A stretch of 64,000 nucleotides of DNA, from contig JAAWWF010000033.1 of NCBI GenBank assembly GCA_021404565.1, positions 1 through 64,000 of the forward strand, read 5' to 3'. Below the pieces are notes generated by a model. That model saw nothing but the letters and a program-made list of their open reading frames with translations, had not been told where the DNA came from and made no database searches. Of the stretch, positions 38,594 through 48,172 are shown piece after piece. Numbering within the stretch: position 1 is the stretch's first letter; every line of letters begins with the position of its first letter. The position numbers and the translations under genes are program-made. This stretch comes from Roseivirga sp. GTDB taxonomy: Bacteria > Bacteroidota > Bacteroidia > Cytophagales > Cyclobacteriaceae.

Positions 38594-39319
38594 TTATTTT
38601 TTCAGTTTCAGTACCTCATCGGTAGTGAATACATGACTGGAGATCATTCTGAAGTTGGTCATGGCTGCAGCATAGCCATCCAGGTCTGCATCAGGGATGA
38701 CCGCAGCTGCTGTTGCATCACCTACCACCGCTACTTCAAAACCTTGCTCTACCAGTTCACGCATGTGTGATTCTACGCAAAGGTTAGCAGACATACCGCC
38801 TAAGATGATTTTGTCGATTTTCCTTTTTCGCAGCTGTAGTACCAAGTCGTTGGTCTCCGGGCCATATACTTTATGAGGAGAGGTAACTATTACGTTATCC
38901 CCTTCGATATACTTTTTGTATTGAGGCATCCAGTCGGCTCCTGAGCCCTCAAAGCCTTTTACCGAAAGAGGTCCTTCGCGATCAAACATACTTATGTTGT
39001 GCATTAATTTTTCCAGGACTCCTTCAAACTCCCATTCATGATCATGAGGGTAATAGTAGTGAGGTGATACAAATACCAGAATGTCATTTTGTTTTGCCCA
39101 TTTAAAGAGCGATTCCAGATTGTCAACTGTGTTGTTTTCCTCCACACTCTTACCTACCACTCCCCAGGTAACTCCATCGGAACTCAAAAAGTCAATCTGC
39201 GGATCCGTTATCAATATGGCAGTGCTGTTGTCTACTGTAAATCCGGGTTGTGGTAATTGTGCATAGGCGCTTACCGATACTATCAGTGCCAGTAAGCTCA
39301 TTGTCAATTTAGTTTTCAT
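38594..39319 (-). CDS. Exported isochorismatase-like cysteine hydrolase
   Basis: 241 residues with a signal peptide (1-20, ending VSAYA). The likely catalytic triad of the family is visible: Asp39 in ITDPQIDF, Lys150 in TSPHKVYG and Cys181 in MSANLCVESH. Family members hydrolyse amides or vinyl ethers (nicotinamide, isochorismate, N-carbamoyl compounds). An export signal is unusual for isochorismatases. An AraC-type regulator follows 115 bases upstream on the same strand and may control it. Confidence 0.85.
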   Translation of the reverse strand: MKTKLTMSLLALIVSVSAYAQLPQPGFTVDNSTAILITDPQIDFLSSDGVTWGVVGKSVEENNTVDNLESLFKWAKQNDILVFVSPHYYYPHDHEWEFEGVLEKLMHNISMFDREGPLSVKGFEGSGADWMPQYKKYIEGDNVIVTSPHKVYGPETNDLVLQLRKRKIDKIILGGMSANLCVESHMRELVEQGFEVAVVGDATAAAVIPDADLDGYAAAMTNFRMISSHVFTTDEVLKLKK

Positions 39320-39434
39320 TGTATGTACGTTTTAAATTTTTCAGTTTTTCAAATACACATACATAACCAAGAGCAGTGGGCCAGAAAATGGTAAAATCGG
39401 GAAGAAGAGTGGTAAGTTTTAGAAAATGTGGCGA

Positions 39435-40310
39435 TCAACTGATCAGCCGCACAAAATCTTTTGGCGTCATGCCCGTGTCTTTCTTGAAATACTTGGTGAA
39501 ATAAGTAGGTTGTTCAAATCCTAGTCTATAGGCCACCTCCTGAATGCTGAGCTCCTTATGGGAGAGCAGTCTTTTTGCTTCCAGAATTTTTCGCTTTTGA
39601 ATAGTTACAGCGGGTGTTTGCTGCAGGTATTTGCGGGTATAGCCGGTGAGTGATTTGCTACTGGTTCCCAGTTCAGAGGCAAACTCATCTATAGAGCGGT
39701 TTTTATGAACATACTGTTCCACCAGTTCTTTGAACTGGATTACTAGTTTCAGGTGCATATCAGTAGCGGGAAATTCGGGGTATTGTACGTGTTTAAGCCG
39801 TTCTACCTTTAAAAGAATAGTGCGAAACAGGTAATAAATCTGTTGCTCATAGTTGTATTCCCCTTGCGATAGCTCTACCAAAAGGCAATGAGTGAGTTGT
39901 GTTATGGCGTTCAACTCCTCAGAATTGGGTACCACGAATGGGGTTCCGATCTCGTTGAAGAGTCTGTATCTGAGCCAATTGTCAGAGTTGTCTTCCTGCC
40001 GATGGATGAAGAAATCGTTGAAATGGAAAACAAAACCCTCATTGGGGGCAAATTCGCAATAATTGTGAACCTGATGTGTGTTTATAAAGAAGATAGCATT
40101 TGCGGGATGTTCTACCGTTTCATAATCAACATAGTGCAGGCCCGCTTTTTTAAACCAGATTAATTGAAAAAAGCTATTTCGATGCGCATTAAAGACATGA
40201 TCCTTATGTTCTTTGATATAAGCCTCTATAGGATGTAGGGCAAAGTGAAGCCTGGCGGGATCGTGCGAATCCAGATGGTATTCAGGAAAACCAGACATGT
40301 CTCTTGTCAT
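39435..40310 (-). CDS. AraC-family transcriptional regulator
   Basis: 291 residues: N-terminal AraC-like cupin sensor (residues 20-150, containing FFQLIWFKKAGLHYVDYE and FFINTHQVHNY), then a C-terminal double HTH (DEFASELGTSSKSLTGYTRK and IQEVAYRLGFEQPTYFTKYFK). Probably regulates the isochorismatase gene just downstream. Confidence 0.9.
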   Translation of the reverse strand: MTRDMSGFPEYHLDSHDPARLHFALHPIEAYIKEHKDHVFNAHRNSFFQLIWFKKAGLHYVDYETVEHPANAIFFINTHQVHNYCEFAPNEGFVFHFNDFFIHRQEDNSDNWLRYRLFNEIGTPFVVPNSEELNAITQLTHCLLVELSQGEYNYEQQIYYLFRTILLKVERLKHVQYPEFPATDMHLKLVIQFKELVEQYVHKNRSIDEFASELGTSSKSLTGYTRKYLQQTPAVTIQKRKILEAKRLLSHKELSIQEVAYRLGFEQPTYFTKYFKKDTGMTPKDFVRLIS

Positions 40311-40359
40311 GTGTTCATAACAGGTCTGAGAAATTATGGTTCCCTTAGCAGTTGGTGTC

Positions 40360-40779
40360 TTAGTTCATATACTTCCTGATAATATTTAGCAGGCTCTGCT
40401 GCGGCACGAGCTGGCCGATGTGCTGTTTCATCACCTCTATCATTTCCTGAGTCATGGTGGGGCGAAAGCCCATGCGGAAAGCAAGGCGGTGGATCAGGTC
40501 GATCTCTTCCTCATCTACATGCTGATCAAACTTCATCAGAAAGAGCAGGTCATACAGTATTTCCATCCTTTCATGCTCTTTTTGAGGTATGATGAAAGTA
40601 ACTGTCTGAGGGTTTTTATCTATGTGAGCTACCTCTTCGTCCGAGACACCAAGACGGCTGGCCACCTTACTTATAAAGATCAGCTCCAGTTCATGGTCGT
40701 GGTCATCGGCCTCTGCCAGCATCAGGAGCATTAAGAGGTGTGTTTTTCTTTTGCTCAGTTCTCGATCTTGGTTATTCAT
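40360..40779 (-). CDS. TerB-like helical protein
   Basis: 139 residues, all-alpha, with a TerB-like pattern: KRKTHLLMLLMLAEADDHDHELELIFI (early helices with acidic metal-ligand-like residues) and FLMKFDQHVDEEEIDLIHRLAF. TerB-like domains occur in tellurite-resistance and membrane-stress proteins; no function is established for this form. 16 bases downstream of a DUF805 gene. Confidence 0.7.
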   Translation of the reverse strand: MNNQDRELSKRKTHLLMLLMLAEADDHDHELELIFISKVASRLGVSDEEVAHIDKNPQTVTFIIPQKEHERMEILYDLLFLMKFDQHVDEEEIDLIHRLAFRMGFRPTMTQEMIEVMKQHIGQLVPQQSLLNIIRKYMN

Positions 40780-40795
40780 TAAATAGTTGTGTCAG

Positions 40796-41176
40796 TTAAT
40801 AGTCTTCTTCCTGTACCTGTTTTGGATGGGGACCGTATCTGTTGCTTCCGTAATCACTTTCCCTAAGCGCATATATCAGCATAAGAATTCCTCCTATGCC
40901 AGGGATAAGCGTGATCAACAAGAAGTAACCCGGTTTGCCAATATCGTGCAATCTCCTTACGTTGACTGCAACAACGGGGAGGAGCACTACGAAGGCGTAA
41001 ATTATATATAAAATGCCATAACCATCTTCATCAAATGTGCCTAAAAACATGGATTCAATAATCAGAATACCCATTGCGATGAGGAAGTTGATTAGTGTAA
41101 ATGTCCAGTACTCCTGTCGAGTGGCTCTGCCGTTGAAAGTGGCATATTTTCTAATTACCTGTAGATACCAATTCAT
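40796..41176 (-). CDS. DUF805 family inner-membrane protein
   Basis: 126 residues with the family motif RKYATFNGRATRQEYWTFTLINF, about four TM helices and the conserved VRRLHDIGKPGYFLLI loop. Function unknown; it may shape lipid or envelope domains. Co-directional with the TerB-like gene. Confidence 0.88.
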   Translation of the reverse strand: MNWYLQVIRKYATFNGRATRQEYWTFTLINFLIAMGILIIESMFLGTFDEDGYGILYIIYAFVVLLPVVAVNVRRLHDIGKPGYFLLITLIPGIGGILMLIYALRESDYGSNRYGPHPKQVQEEDY

Positions 41177-41310
41177 TAATTGAAGTTATGTTCTTTGGGT
41201 CTCAGGAATTAGTACCTCCCTTGTCAGGCAGGTGAGCAATGACACAGATGAAATTTTCAATGGTATGTTTCTGCCTTGCCAAACCCAACTCCTCTCCCTA
41301 ACTTCCGCCC

Positions 41311-42453
41311 ATGCAGATACAGTCCAAACTGCCCAATGTAGGCACGACTATTTTTTCCATTATGTCTAAGATGGCAATGGAACATAATGCCATTAATCTT
41401 TCACAGGGCTTTCCAGATTTTCCTCTTTCCCCTGAGCTGATTGACGGGGTACATCACTATATGAAAACAGGGATGAATCAGTATGCGCCCATGCCCGGGG
41501 TACCTATTCTCAGACAGCGTATTGGTGATAAACTCAATCGGGCTTATGGTATTTCTGTGGATATGGATACTGAAATTACAGTCACTTCCGGGGCGATTGA
41601 GGCCATTAATAGTGCGATGACCACCATCATCAATGTAGGGGATGAGGTGATCATTATGGACCCGGCCTACGATGCTTACGAGCCCATTATCAATGTAAAC
41701 GGAGGTAAGGCCATCGCTGTACCACTGACTCAGCCTGACTATGCCATAGATTGGGAAGGGGTGAGAGCCAAGATTACTGATCATACGAGAATGATCCTGA
41801 TCAATTCTCCCCACAACCCTTCCGGGGCGATAATCAGTGCTGATGATCTGAAGCAGCTGGAAGATATTACCAGAGACACAGAGATACTTGTGCTTTCAGA
41901 TGAGGTGTATGAGCATATCGTTTTTGACGGAATGCCGCATCAGTCGGTGCTCAGGTCCCCCGAACTTCGCAAAAGGAGTATAGTGACTTACTCTTTTGGA
42001 AAGACCTTTCACGCTACAGGATGGCGCATTGGTTATATGATTGCTCCGCCTGCCCTGATGGCGGAGATAAGAAAGGTGCATCAGTACAATACCTTCACGG
42101 TACATACCCCCACACAGTATGCCATTGCCGACCATTTGAAAGACCCTGATAATTACGAATCCATTGCCGGAATGTATCAGCAAAAGAGAGATTACTTTCT
42201 GGAGCAAATGAAAGGCTCACGCTTCACACCGGTAAAAGCCAAAGGAACCTATTTTCAGCTAATGAACTATAGTCAAATCAGCGATATGCCGGATACGGAG
42301 ATAGCTGAATGGCTTACTAAAGAGCATGGGGTCGCTTCTATTCCCATGTCCATCTTTTATCAGGACAAGCAGGATAATAAGGTACTGCGTTTTTGTTTTG
42401 CCAAAGGAGAGGAGACCCTGAAAGCGGCTGCTGAAATCCTCTGTAAAATATAA
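41311..42453 (+). CDS. Methionine/glutamine aminotransferase (YbdL type, PLP)
   Basis: Class I PLP transaminase of 380 residues. Features: QGFPDFPLSP, TSGAIEAINSAM, INSPHNPSGA, LSDEVYEHIVF and the PLP lysine in TYSFGKTFHATGWRIGY. It resembles YbdL and kynurenine/glutamine aminotransferases that act on methionine, phenylalanine or glutamine with oxo acids. The omega-amidase gene starts 2 bases after it; the pair performs glutamine transamination and removal of the resulting 2-oxoglutaramate, a salvage route for methionine and other oxo acids. Confidence 0.88.
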   Translation: MQIQSKLPNVGTTIFSIMSKMAMEHNAINLSQGFPDFPLSPELIDGVHHYMKTGMNQYAPMPGVPILRQRIGDKLNRAYGISVDMDTEITVTSGAIEAINSAMTTIINVGDEVIIMDPAYDAYEPIINVNGGKAIAVPLTQPDYAIDWEGVRAKITDHTRMILINSPHNPSGAIISADDLKQLEDITRDTEILVLSDEVYEHIVFDGMPHQSVLRSPELRKRSIVTYSFGKTFHATGWRIGYMIAPPALMAEIRKVHQYNTFTVHTPTQYAIADHLKDPDNYESIAGMYQQKRDYFLEQMKGSRFTPVKAKGTYFQLMNYSQISDMPDTEIAEWLTKEHGVASIPMSIFYQDKQDNKVLRFCFAKGEETLKAAAEILCKI

Positions 42454-42455
42454 CC

Positions 42456-43229
42456 ATGGAAGACCTTAGACTTACACTCATCCAAAGCGAGATACACTGG
42501 CATTCGGTAGAAGCCAACCTCGCCATGTACGAGGAGAAAATATGGCAGATTGCTGAGCCTGCCGACATCATTGTATTGCCTGAGATGTTTCAGACCGGTT
42601 TTACCATGGAACATGAAGCCCTGGCAGAGCCCATGAATCTCACCACTTTTAAGTGGATGAAACAAATGGCCGCTCAGAAAAAGGCAGTCGTGACGGGTTC
42701 CTATATCATAAAGGAGGGAGGAGTGGCCTATAATCGCCTGATCTGGATGCAGCCGGATGGTCAATGGCAGAAATACGACAAGCGTCACCTCTTTCGCATG
42801 GCCGATGAGCATAACTTTTATGGCATGGGGCAAGAACGCCTTGTGGTAGAATGGAAGGGCTGGAAAATCTGCCCGATGATATGTTATGATCTCCGCTTTC
42901 CGGTTTGGGCCCGCAACCAAAATTTAGAGTACGACCTGATCATGTACGTAGCCAACTGGCCTGCTGTTAGAATCAGTGCCTGGGATGCTTTGCTCAAAGC
43001 TCGCGCCATTGAAAATGTGGCTTACTCTATCGGGTTGAATAGGGTAGGGGAAGATGGGAAAGGGATTGCCTATAACGGGCACTCTGGAGCATATTCACCC
43101 AAAGGAGAAACACTGGCGCTGTCAGAATTGGAAGAGTTGATCCAGGTTAAGCTAAGTGCTGATGAACTTCTCCGGTTCCGCGAAAAATTTCCAGCTCATC
43201 TGGATTCGGATGAGTTCACTATTAACTAA
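42456..43229 (+). CDS. Omega-amidase (YafV/NIT2 type, nitrilase superfamily)
   Basis: Converts 2-oxoglutaramate (and 2-oxosuccinamate) to the oxo acid plus ammonia. 257 residues with the Glu-Lys-Cys triad: Glu43 in VLPEMF, Lys109 in YDKRHLF and Cys143 in MICYDLRFP; a conserved VANWPAVR segment follows. Adjacency to the glutamine-type transaminase (2 bases) is the typical pairing. Confidence 0.9.
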   Translation: MEDLRLTLIQSEIHWHSVEANLAMYEEKIWQIAEPADIIVLPEMFQTGFTMEHEALAEPMNLTTFKWMKQMAAQKKAVVTGSYIIKEGGVAYNRLIWMQPDGQWQKYDKRHLFRMADEHNFYGMGQERLVVEWKGWKICPMICYDLRFPVWARNQNLEYDLIMYVANWPAVRISAWDALLKARAIENVAYSIGLNRVGEDGKGIAYNGHSGAYSPKGETLALSELEELIQVKLSADELLRFREKFPAHLDSDEFTIN

Positions 43230-43247
43230 GACCAGCCATTGACTGGG

Positions 43248-44120
43248 TTACCACTTAATATACTTGTAGATGATCCTGATCATACGATAGGCACTGTCCA
43301 TACTTTCTGCCTCGTATTCAATGGTAAAACCATCGATACGCTTCATCCCGGGAATACTCATTACCACATCTGCATGAGTGGGGCTGGCCAGCTTTATTCT
43401 GAAAGTAGTGGGTTCTTTTACGGTCAAAGGTTTGGCTTTCGATAAACCCCGTAAAGCCGCTTTGGTCTGTGCTTTCAAAAGCTCTCTTACTTTCTCTGGG
43501 TGGATCATCCTGGCGGCACTGCTTCCTACAGCTTCCTTGGTGCTCACTGTCTTTATGGGGAAAAGCTCTTGTATTTGTTCGGCAAAGGCTTTATCTCCTG
43601 ATGCCAGAATTACCGGCACCCCAAGGGCTCCGGCAAAGTGAGCATTCAGGCCGCCTTCACCTACTTCGGTACCATTGATCCACAAGCCTTTTACCGAACC
43701 AGAGCCGGTATGGGACAGGAAACCATTTTCAGTACCCGCACGGGTGTGATAACCGATAAAGATTACAGCATCAAAGCTGGCGTCCAATCCCTGAACCATA
43801 CCCAAGGGTTTGATATTACTTTGTAGGTATTCTACTCTTGGATCCAGCTCTACATGTAGCAGGTTTTGCATGTCACCATGGCTGTCGTTTACCAGTATTT
43901 CAGCGTCACCCTGCTCAAAAATGGCTTCTACTACGGCATTTACCTCTGCGGTCATAAGTTTTCTGCCAAGCGCATAATCTTTGCCACTGCTGCTGACCAT
44001 TTTAGGGGTGCCGATACCCCCGATACCTTCCATATCTACCGAGATAAAGATTTTGAGAGGCTTTTGCTGACCATAGCTAAGGCTACAGCTGAATAAGAGG
44101 AGGAGAACCAGGTTTTTCAT
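43248..44120 (-). CDS. Exported M55-family D-aminopeptidase (DppA-like)
   Basis: 290 residues, signal peptide (1-17, ending SLSYG). The zinc/hydrolase motifs of M55 are visible: ISVDMEGIGGI, ILVNDSHGDM and FIGYHTRAGTENGFLSHT, with a conserved GEGGLNAHFAG. The family removes D-amino acids from D-Ala-containing peptides. Convergent with the omega-amidase gene. Confidence 0.88.
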   Translation of the reverse strand: MKNLVLLLLFSCSLSYGQQKPLKIFISVDMEGIGGIGTPKMVSSSGKDYALGRKLMTAEVNAVVEAIFEQGDAEILVNDSHGDMQNLLHVELDPRVEYLQSNIKPLGMVQGLDASFDAVIFIGYHTRAGTENGFLSHTGSGSVKGLWINGTEVGEGGLNAHFAGALGVPVILASGDKAFAEQIQELFPIKTVSTKEAVGSSAARMIHPEKVRELLKAQTKAALRGLSKAKPLTVKEPTTFRIKLASPTHADVVMSIPGMKRIDGFTIEYEAESMDSAYRMIRIIYKYIKW

Positions 44121-44189
44121 AAATCAATATAATCATCTCTTTCCTTCATCGAAATGGAAGATTGAGAAGCGGCATATGAGGGGGGCGGA

Positions 44190-44582
44190 TTAATGAGAGC
44201 TTACTAAACCCTCGATAGCAGCCTTCAGACTTTGTTGATCAAGCTGAGAATGAATTTCACCAGTGGTGAGTTTTAACATATTGGCTATGATAGCATTCTC
44301 GCCATTGAGGAAAATGGAGACGTGGCTGTTCTTTTTCCGAAACAACTTTTCCAATAGTCTGACGATACTTCCGGGAGCGATATCGTGGTTTACATCCAGA
44401 ATGAGTATAACCCGGGTGGCTTCTTCAATCATCTGAATCTGATGGTTAATGACCAGATCTTCTGAGTGATTATCGGCATCCAGAAGCATGAGATTTTCGT
44501 CAGGGTTTGTTAAATCGGAGTAGGGATTTCCAAATTGAATATCCTCATTGGCCTTCACCTGGATGTACAACAACAGGTGCAT
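44190..44582 (-). CDS. Hypothetical protein
   Basis: 130 residues, no family recognised. It begins HLLLYIQVKANEDIQF, has a middle segment ILILDVNHDIAPGSIVRLLEKLF and ends LDQQSLKAAIEGLVSSH; mixed alpha/beta, no signal peptide. Its ATG overlaps the TAA of the FG-GAP gene (TAATG), so it is translationally coupled to it. A 69-base gap separates it from the M55 gene. Confidence 0.6.
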   Translation of the reverse strand: MHLLLYIQVKANEDIQFGNPYSDLTNPDENLMLLDADNHSEDLVINHQIQMIEEATRVILILDVNHDIAPGSIVRLLEKLFRKKNSHVSIFLNGENAIIANMLKLTTGEIHSQLDQQSLKAAIEGLVSSH

Positions 44583-46774
44583 TAGTGAGCTACAATTACT
44601 TTTTGAATACCCGGCCGATTGATGCCATTGGTAACCCTTAACAAGTAGACACCAGCTGGCAGATGTTTAGTGGAAATCTCCAGCTGACTCACAGGAGTTA
44701 TGGGAACATCCTGCTGAATTCGCTGCCCCCTGATATTGTATATGCTCAGTAAACCTTCGGTATCGCTTTGTAGAAAGAGTTGATCATCAGCCGGGTTTGG
44801 AAAGGCTACCAGTTTGATCTCGGTAGCCGAAGGTTCACCTCCGCTGGAACTCAGGTTTTGGTAGACGTACAGACCTCCTCTGTTATTTCCCACGATCAGG
44901 GCAGGTTTGCCGGTACCAAAAATATCGGCTGTCGTAAAGGGAGCCAACTCATCTATTCGGGAAGTGATGAGGGTAGAAGAAAAACCTGACTGAAATACCT
45001 CGGTAAAGCTCTGATCAGGGGTAAAATCAAGACCTATACTTCCGGTAAAAATTTCCAATTTTCCGGTAATGTCTGTTGTGATCAGTTCATTGATCCCATC
45101 GGTATTGAGATCTGCTATGTTCACCGTGGTGTTCAGGTTATCAAAGCCATTGGTTATGCCTGCAAAATCATTTATACCCTCTCCAAAGGTCATATTGCCC
45201 AGGTTCAGATGTAGGATCAGGCTGCCGAGTCGATTGCTGATCAATAGGTCCGCCAGCCCGTCATTGTCGATATCGTTGAAGTGATATTGGTTTGTTTCCC
45301 TCACAGTCAGTCCCACCACTGCCTCATTTCCAAAAGAGAACGATCCTTCGTTGAGCCTGTATCTCAAAGTAGTCTGGTTACCGTTGGGTATAGTTACCTG
45401 GTAGACGAGATCCAGGTCACCGTCACCATCCAGGTCAACTATCTGAGGTTTTAAGTTTCTAAAACCAGCCGACCTCATTCCCAGGTAGTCGTTGTTTGTC
45501 AGCTCAAACTCTGGATTAAAACGGGTGCCGGTATTTTCAAAGAGAAATATGCTGGCAGTCAGTACACCAGAGGAGATAGTGCCCTTGGTTCCGACCAGTA
45601 AATCAAGATCACCGTCACCATCAATATCGGCCGTGGTAGGGAAGGTGGTTTCTCCCAGGTCTATCATTTCATCCTGAAGGAAGGCTATGGGTGCTCCATT
45701 GAAAACAGGATTGGCGGTAGTGCCCGTGTTGAGGCTAAAAGCAGAGGTGTTGGTGAAGTCTATCAGGTTGCCGATGTTGTTGTCGGCATTGGTTGAAATG
45801 ATCAAATCTTTTACTCCATCAAAATTGATGTCTTCGTAAAAGGCAGCGGGAAATAACTCATCGTCAGCCGGGCTGTTTTCTGGAAAGCTCACAAAGCCTT
45901 CCATTCGGGCCAACTGAGGACTTCCCACATTTTCCATATAGTAAAGCGTCTCACAAAACTCATCTGAGGTAATAAGGTCCACATCACCATCATTGTCACG
46001 GTCTAGTAGCAATATTGTTTTACCACCGGCATGCTCGGCAGCCTCAGGAGCAAATTTTAATTTGTCATTTTCCGTATTAGCCACTCCTCCACTGGCACAG
46101 GGACTGCCAAAAGCAAAGCTATTGCAGTCGCATTCTTCCAGGTCGCCCCACCTGCGGTCTTCCCGGGTGAAAACCAGGGCTCCGCAGTTTCCTGTGTTTT
46201 CTATGCTCAGGTTTTTATAGTAATCAATGGTATTTGAGGTGCTGAAGCGATAAGCAAGAATATCGAGGTCACCGTCTCCGTCTATATCGGCAATGCCCGG
46301 GATATCCGAGGCATTTACCTGCAGGTTGATGTCATTATCGAAAGTGATGAACTCGACCGCCTCGGTCCATTCCGGTAGGTTGCCAGTGGTGATATTTTCA
46401 AAGACCTTGATACCAAAGGTAGTGCTGGTGAAAATATCTTTTCGGCCATCGCAGTTGAAGTCGGCCAGTACCAACCAGTCAGTTACCTCTTCTGGAAAGA
46501 ATGCTTTATAGGCCGGGGCAAAAACAAAGGTTCCGTTATCCGCTAAATATGTAGTGAGTTCTCCTGAAATCCGGTGATAGATCACCAGGTCTTCTGTGCC
46601 ATCATTGTTCAGGTCCATCTTCTGAAACTGGGCTGAGTTTATTCCTCCTTCCCATGCTCTTGAGAGATTCTGTCCATTCACGCTTATGGGAATAGCACGG
46701 TTTTCCTTAAACTCAAACTGAGCGTTTAAGCTTGTAAAGCAGAGGGATAAAATAAGGAAGAATAATATTCTCAT
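44582..46774 (-). CDS. Secreted FG-GAP/VCBS-repeat protein with T9SS C-terminal sorting domain
   Basis: 731 residues from ATG 46774 (MRILFFLILSLCFTSLNAQ signal); the open frame further upstream would run into murF on the other strand. The body holds at least nine Ca-binding-like FG-GAP units (DLNNDGTEDL, DFNCDGRKDI, DIDGDGDLDI, DINFDGVKDL, DLDGDGDLDL, DIDNDGLADL, DLNTDGINEL) as in integrin-type propellers. The C-terminus (VAFPNPADDQLFLQ, then LSIYNIRGQRI and HLPAGVYLLRV) is the T9SS type-A sorting domain, so it is secreted and probably surface-attached. Substrate or partner unknown. Confidence 0.9.
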   Translation of the reverse strand: MRILFFLILSLCFTSLNAQFEFKENRAIPISVNGQNLSRAWEGGINSAQFQKMDLNNDGTEDLVIYHRISGELTTYLADNGTFVFAPAYKAFFPEEVTDWLVLADFNCDGRKDIFTSTTFGIKVFENITTGNLPEWTEAVEFITFDNDINLQVNASDIPGIADIDGDGDLDILAYRFSTSNTIDYYKNLSIENTGNCGALVFTREDRRWGDLEECDCNSFAFGSPCASGGVANTENDKLKFAPEAAEHAGGKTILLLDRDNDGDVDLITSDEFCETLYYMENVGSPQLARMEGFVSFPENSPADDELFPAAFYEDINFDGVKDLIISTNADNNIGNLIDFTNTSAFSLNTGTTANPVFNGAPIAFLQDEMIDLGETTFPTTADIDGDGDLDLLVGTKGTISSGVLTASIFLFENTGTRFNPEFELTNNDYLGMRSAGFRNLKPQIVDLDGDGDLDLVYQVTIPNGNQTTLRYRLNEGSFSFGNEAVVGLTVRETNQYHFNDIDNDGLADLLISNRLGSLILHLNLGNMTFGEGINDFAGITNGFDNLNTTVNIADLNTDGINELITTDITGKLEIFTGSIGLDFTPDQSFTEVFQSGFSSTLITSRIDELAPFTTADIFGTGKPALIVGNNRGGLYVYQNLSSSGGEPSATEIKLVAFPNPADDQLFLQSDTEGLLSIYNIRGQRIQQDVPITPVSQLEISTKHLPAGVYLLRVTNGINRPGIQKVIVAH

Positions 46775-46874
46775 ATTTTGTTTACAACGCAAAATTAAGC
46801 AATTGTGACATGCACCCCATTTTAACGATGCAAGATGTGGAATCTGTATTAACTTGTGGTCATAAAAGGCACAT

Positions 46875-48170
46875 ATGACTGGTAATATCGAAGACTTATA
46901 CCTGCATTTTCTCAAAGCTACCGGAGTTTCTACGGACACCCGATCTATAGAAAAGGACAATCTCTTTTTTGCCTTGAAAGGCCCCAACTTTAATGCCAAT
47001 AAAATGGCAGCCCAGGCCCTGGAGAAGGGAGCATTGTTGGCTGTTATTGACGATCCGGATTATGATGCTGGTGCCCAATGTTTTCTGGTGGAAGATGTAC
47101 TGCAGACCCTGCAGGCACTGGCCACACATCATCGTAGGCAATTGGATATTCCCTTTGTGGCGCTTACCGGTTCAAACGGTAAAACCACTACGAAAGAGTT
47201 GATCAGGGATGTGCTGGCTACCCGCTATAGGGTTTCAGCTACCTTGGGTAACCTCAATAACCATATAGGAGTGCCACTTACTCTGTTGAGGGTGTCGCAG
47301 GATACTGAAATTGCGATTATTGAAATGGGAGCTAACCATGTGGGAGAAATAGGAGCCTTGTGTGAAATTGCCGAGCCCACCCATGGGCTTATTACCAACA
47401 TAGGCAAGGCACATCTGGAAGGTTTTGGTGGAATAGAAGGGGTGATCAGAGGAAAAAGCGAGATGTATAACTACCTGATAAAAACCGATGGGGTGATCTT
47501 TGTTAATTCCAAACACGAGGTGCTCAGAAACATGGCCCAGAGGCGAATGAAAAACCCTCACTATTACCCTCAGTCGGGGGACTATTTTCATGCAGAACTT
47601 ATGGCCAGCAAACCTGCGGTGAAGTTCAGAGGAGAGAATGGCGAGGAGGTACAGACGCAGATTCACGGGGACTACAATTTCGATAATATCTGCACGGCTC
47701 TGTGTATCGGTAAGTTTTTCAATACCAATGAGAAGCAGGCTCATCAAGCCATTGCTGAATACGTTTCTGATAACAATCGCTCGCAAAGTATTAGGAGAGG
47801 AGACAAGACGATTATTCTGGACGCCTACAATGCGAATCCCAGTTCAATGGAGGCGGCTCTGAAAGACCTGGCTGAGCTGCCCGATTCTCATAAAACGGTA
47901 ATACTAGGTGATATGTATGAGCTGGGCGAAACCAGGGAAGAGGAGCATAGGAAGCTTGGGCTTTTGACGGTAGCCTTGAAGGTCGACCTGGTCATATTTT
48001 GTGGAGAGCTTATGAGTGCAGCGGCCTCAGCAAATACAGAAGGGGTCTATTGTAAGACGAAAGAGGAACTGTCTGTTTACCTGGAGAATAACGTCATTCC
48101 ACAAGGTCATGTGCTGATAAAAGGGTCAAGAGGCATGGGCCTTGAGGCCATTGTAGATAAAATCAACTGA
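46875..48170 (+). CDS. murF: UDP-MurNAc-tripeptide--D-Ala-D-Ala ligase
   Basis: Adds D-Ala-D-Ala to UDP-MurNAc-tripeptide in peptidoglycan precursor synthesis (cytosol). 431 residues. Mur ligase landmarks: STDTRSIEKDNLFFALKG, ATP loop LTGSNGKTTTKE, GNLNNHIGVPLTLL, EMGANHVGEI, the central HGDYNFDNICTAL and C-domain LDAYNANPSSMEAAL. An essential gene that here stands outside a dcw cluster. The DUF2461 gene starts 2 bases after it. Confidence 0.96.
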   Translation: MTGNIEDLYLHFLKATGVSTDTRSIEKDNLFFALKGPNFNANKMAAQALEKGALLAVIDDPDYDAGAQCFLVEDVLQTLQALATHHRRQLDIPFVALTGSNGKTTTKELIRDVLATRYRVSATLGNLNNHIGVPLTLLRVSQDTEIAIIEMGANHVGEIGALCEIAEPTHGLITNIGKAHLEGFGGIEGVIRGKSEMYNYLIKTDGVIFVNSKHEVLRNMAQRRMKNPHYYPQSGDYFHAELMASKPAVKFRGENGEEVQTQIHGDYNFDNICTALCIGKFFNTNEKQAHQAIAEYVSDNNRSQSIRRGDKTIILDAYNANPSSMEAALKDLAELPDSHKTVILGDMYELGETREEEHRKLGLLTVALKVDLVIFCGELMSAAASANTEGVYCKTKEELSVYLENNVIPQGHVLIKGSRGMGLEAIVDKIN

Positions 48171-48172
48171 CT

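Noticed and set aside
46795-46830. TGTCACA on the minus strand upstream of the FG-GAP gene as a third ECF41 site
   Set aside because: No CGTC/TGTC box at 16-17 bases; TAATTTTG nearby fits a housekeeping box better.
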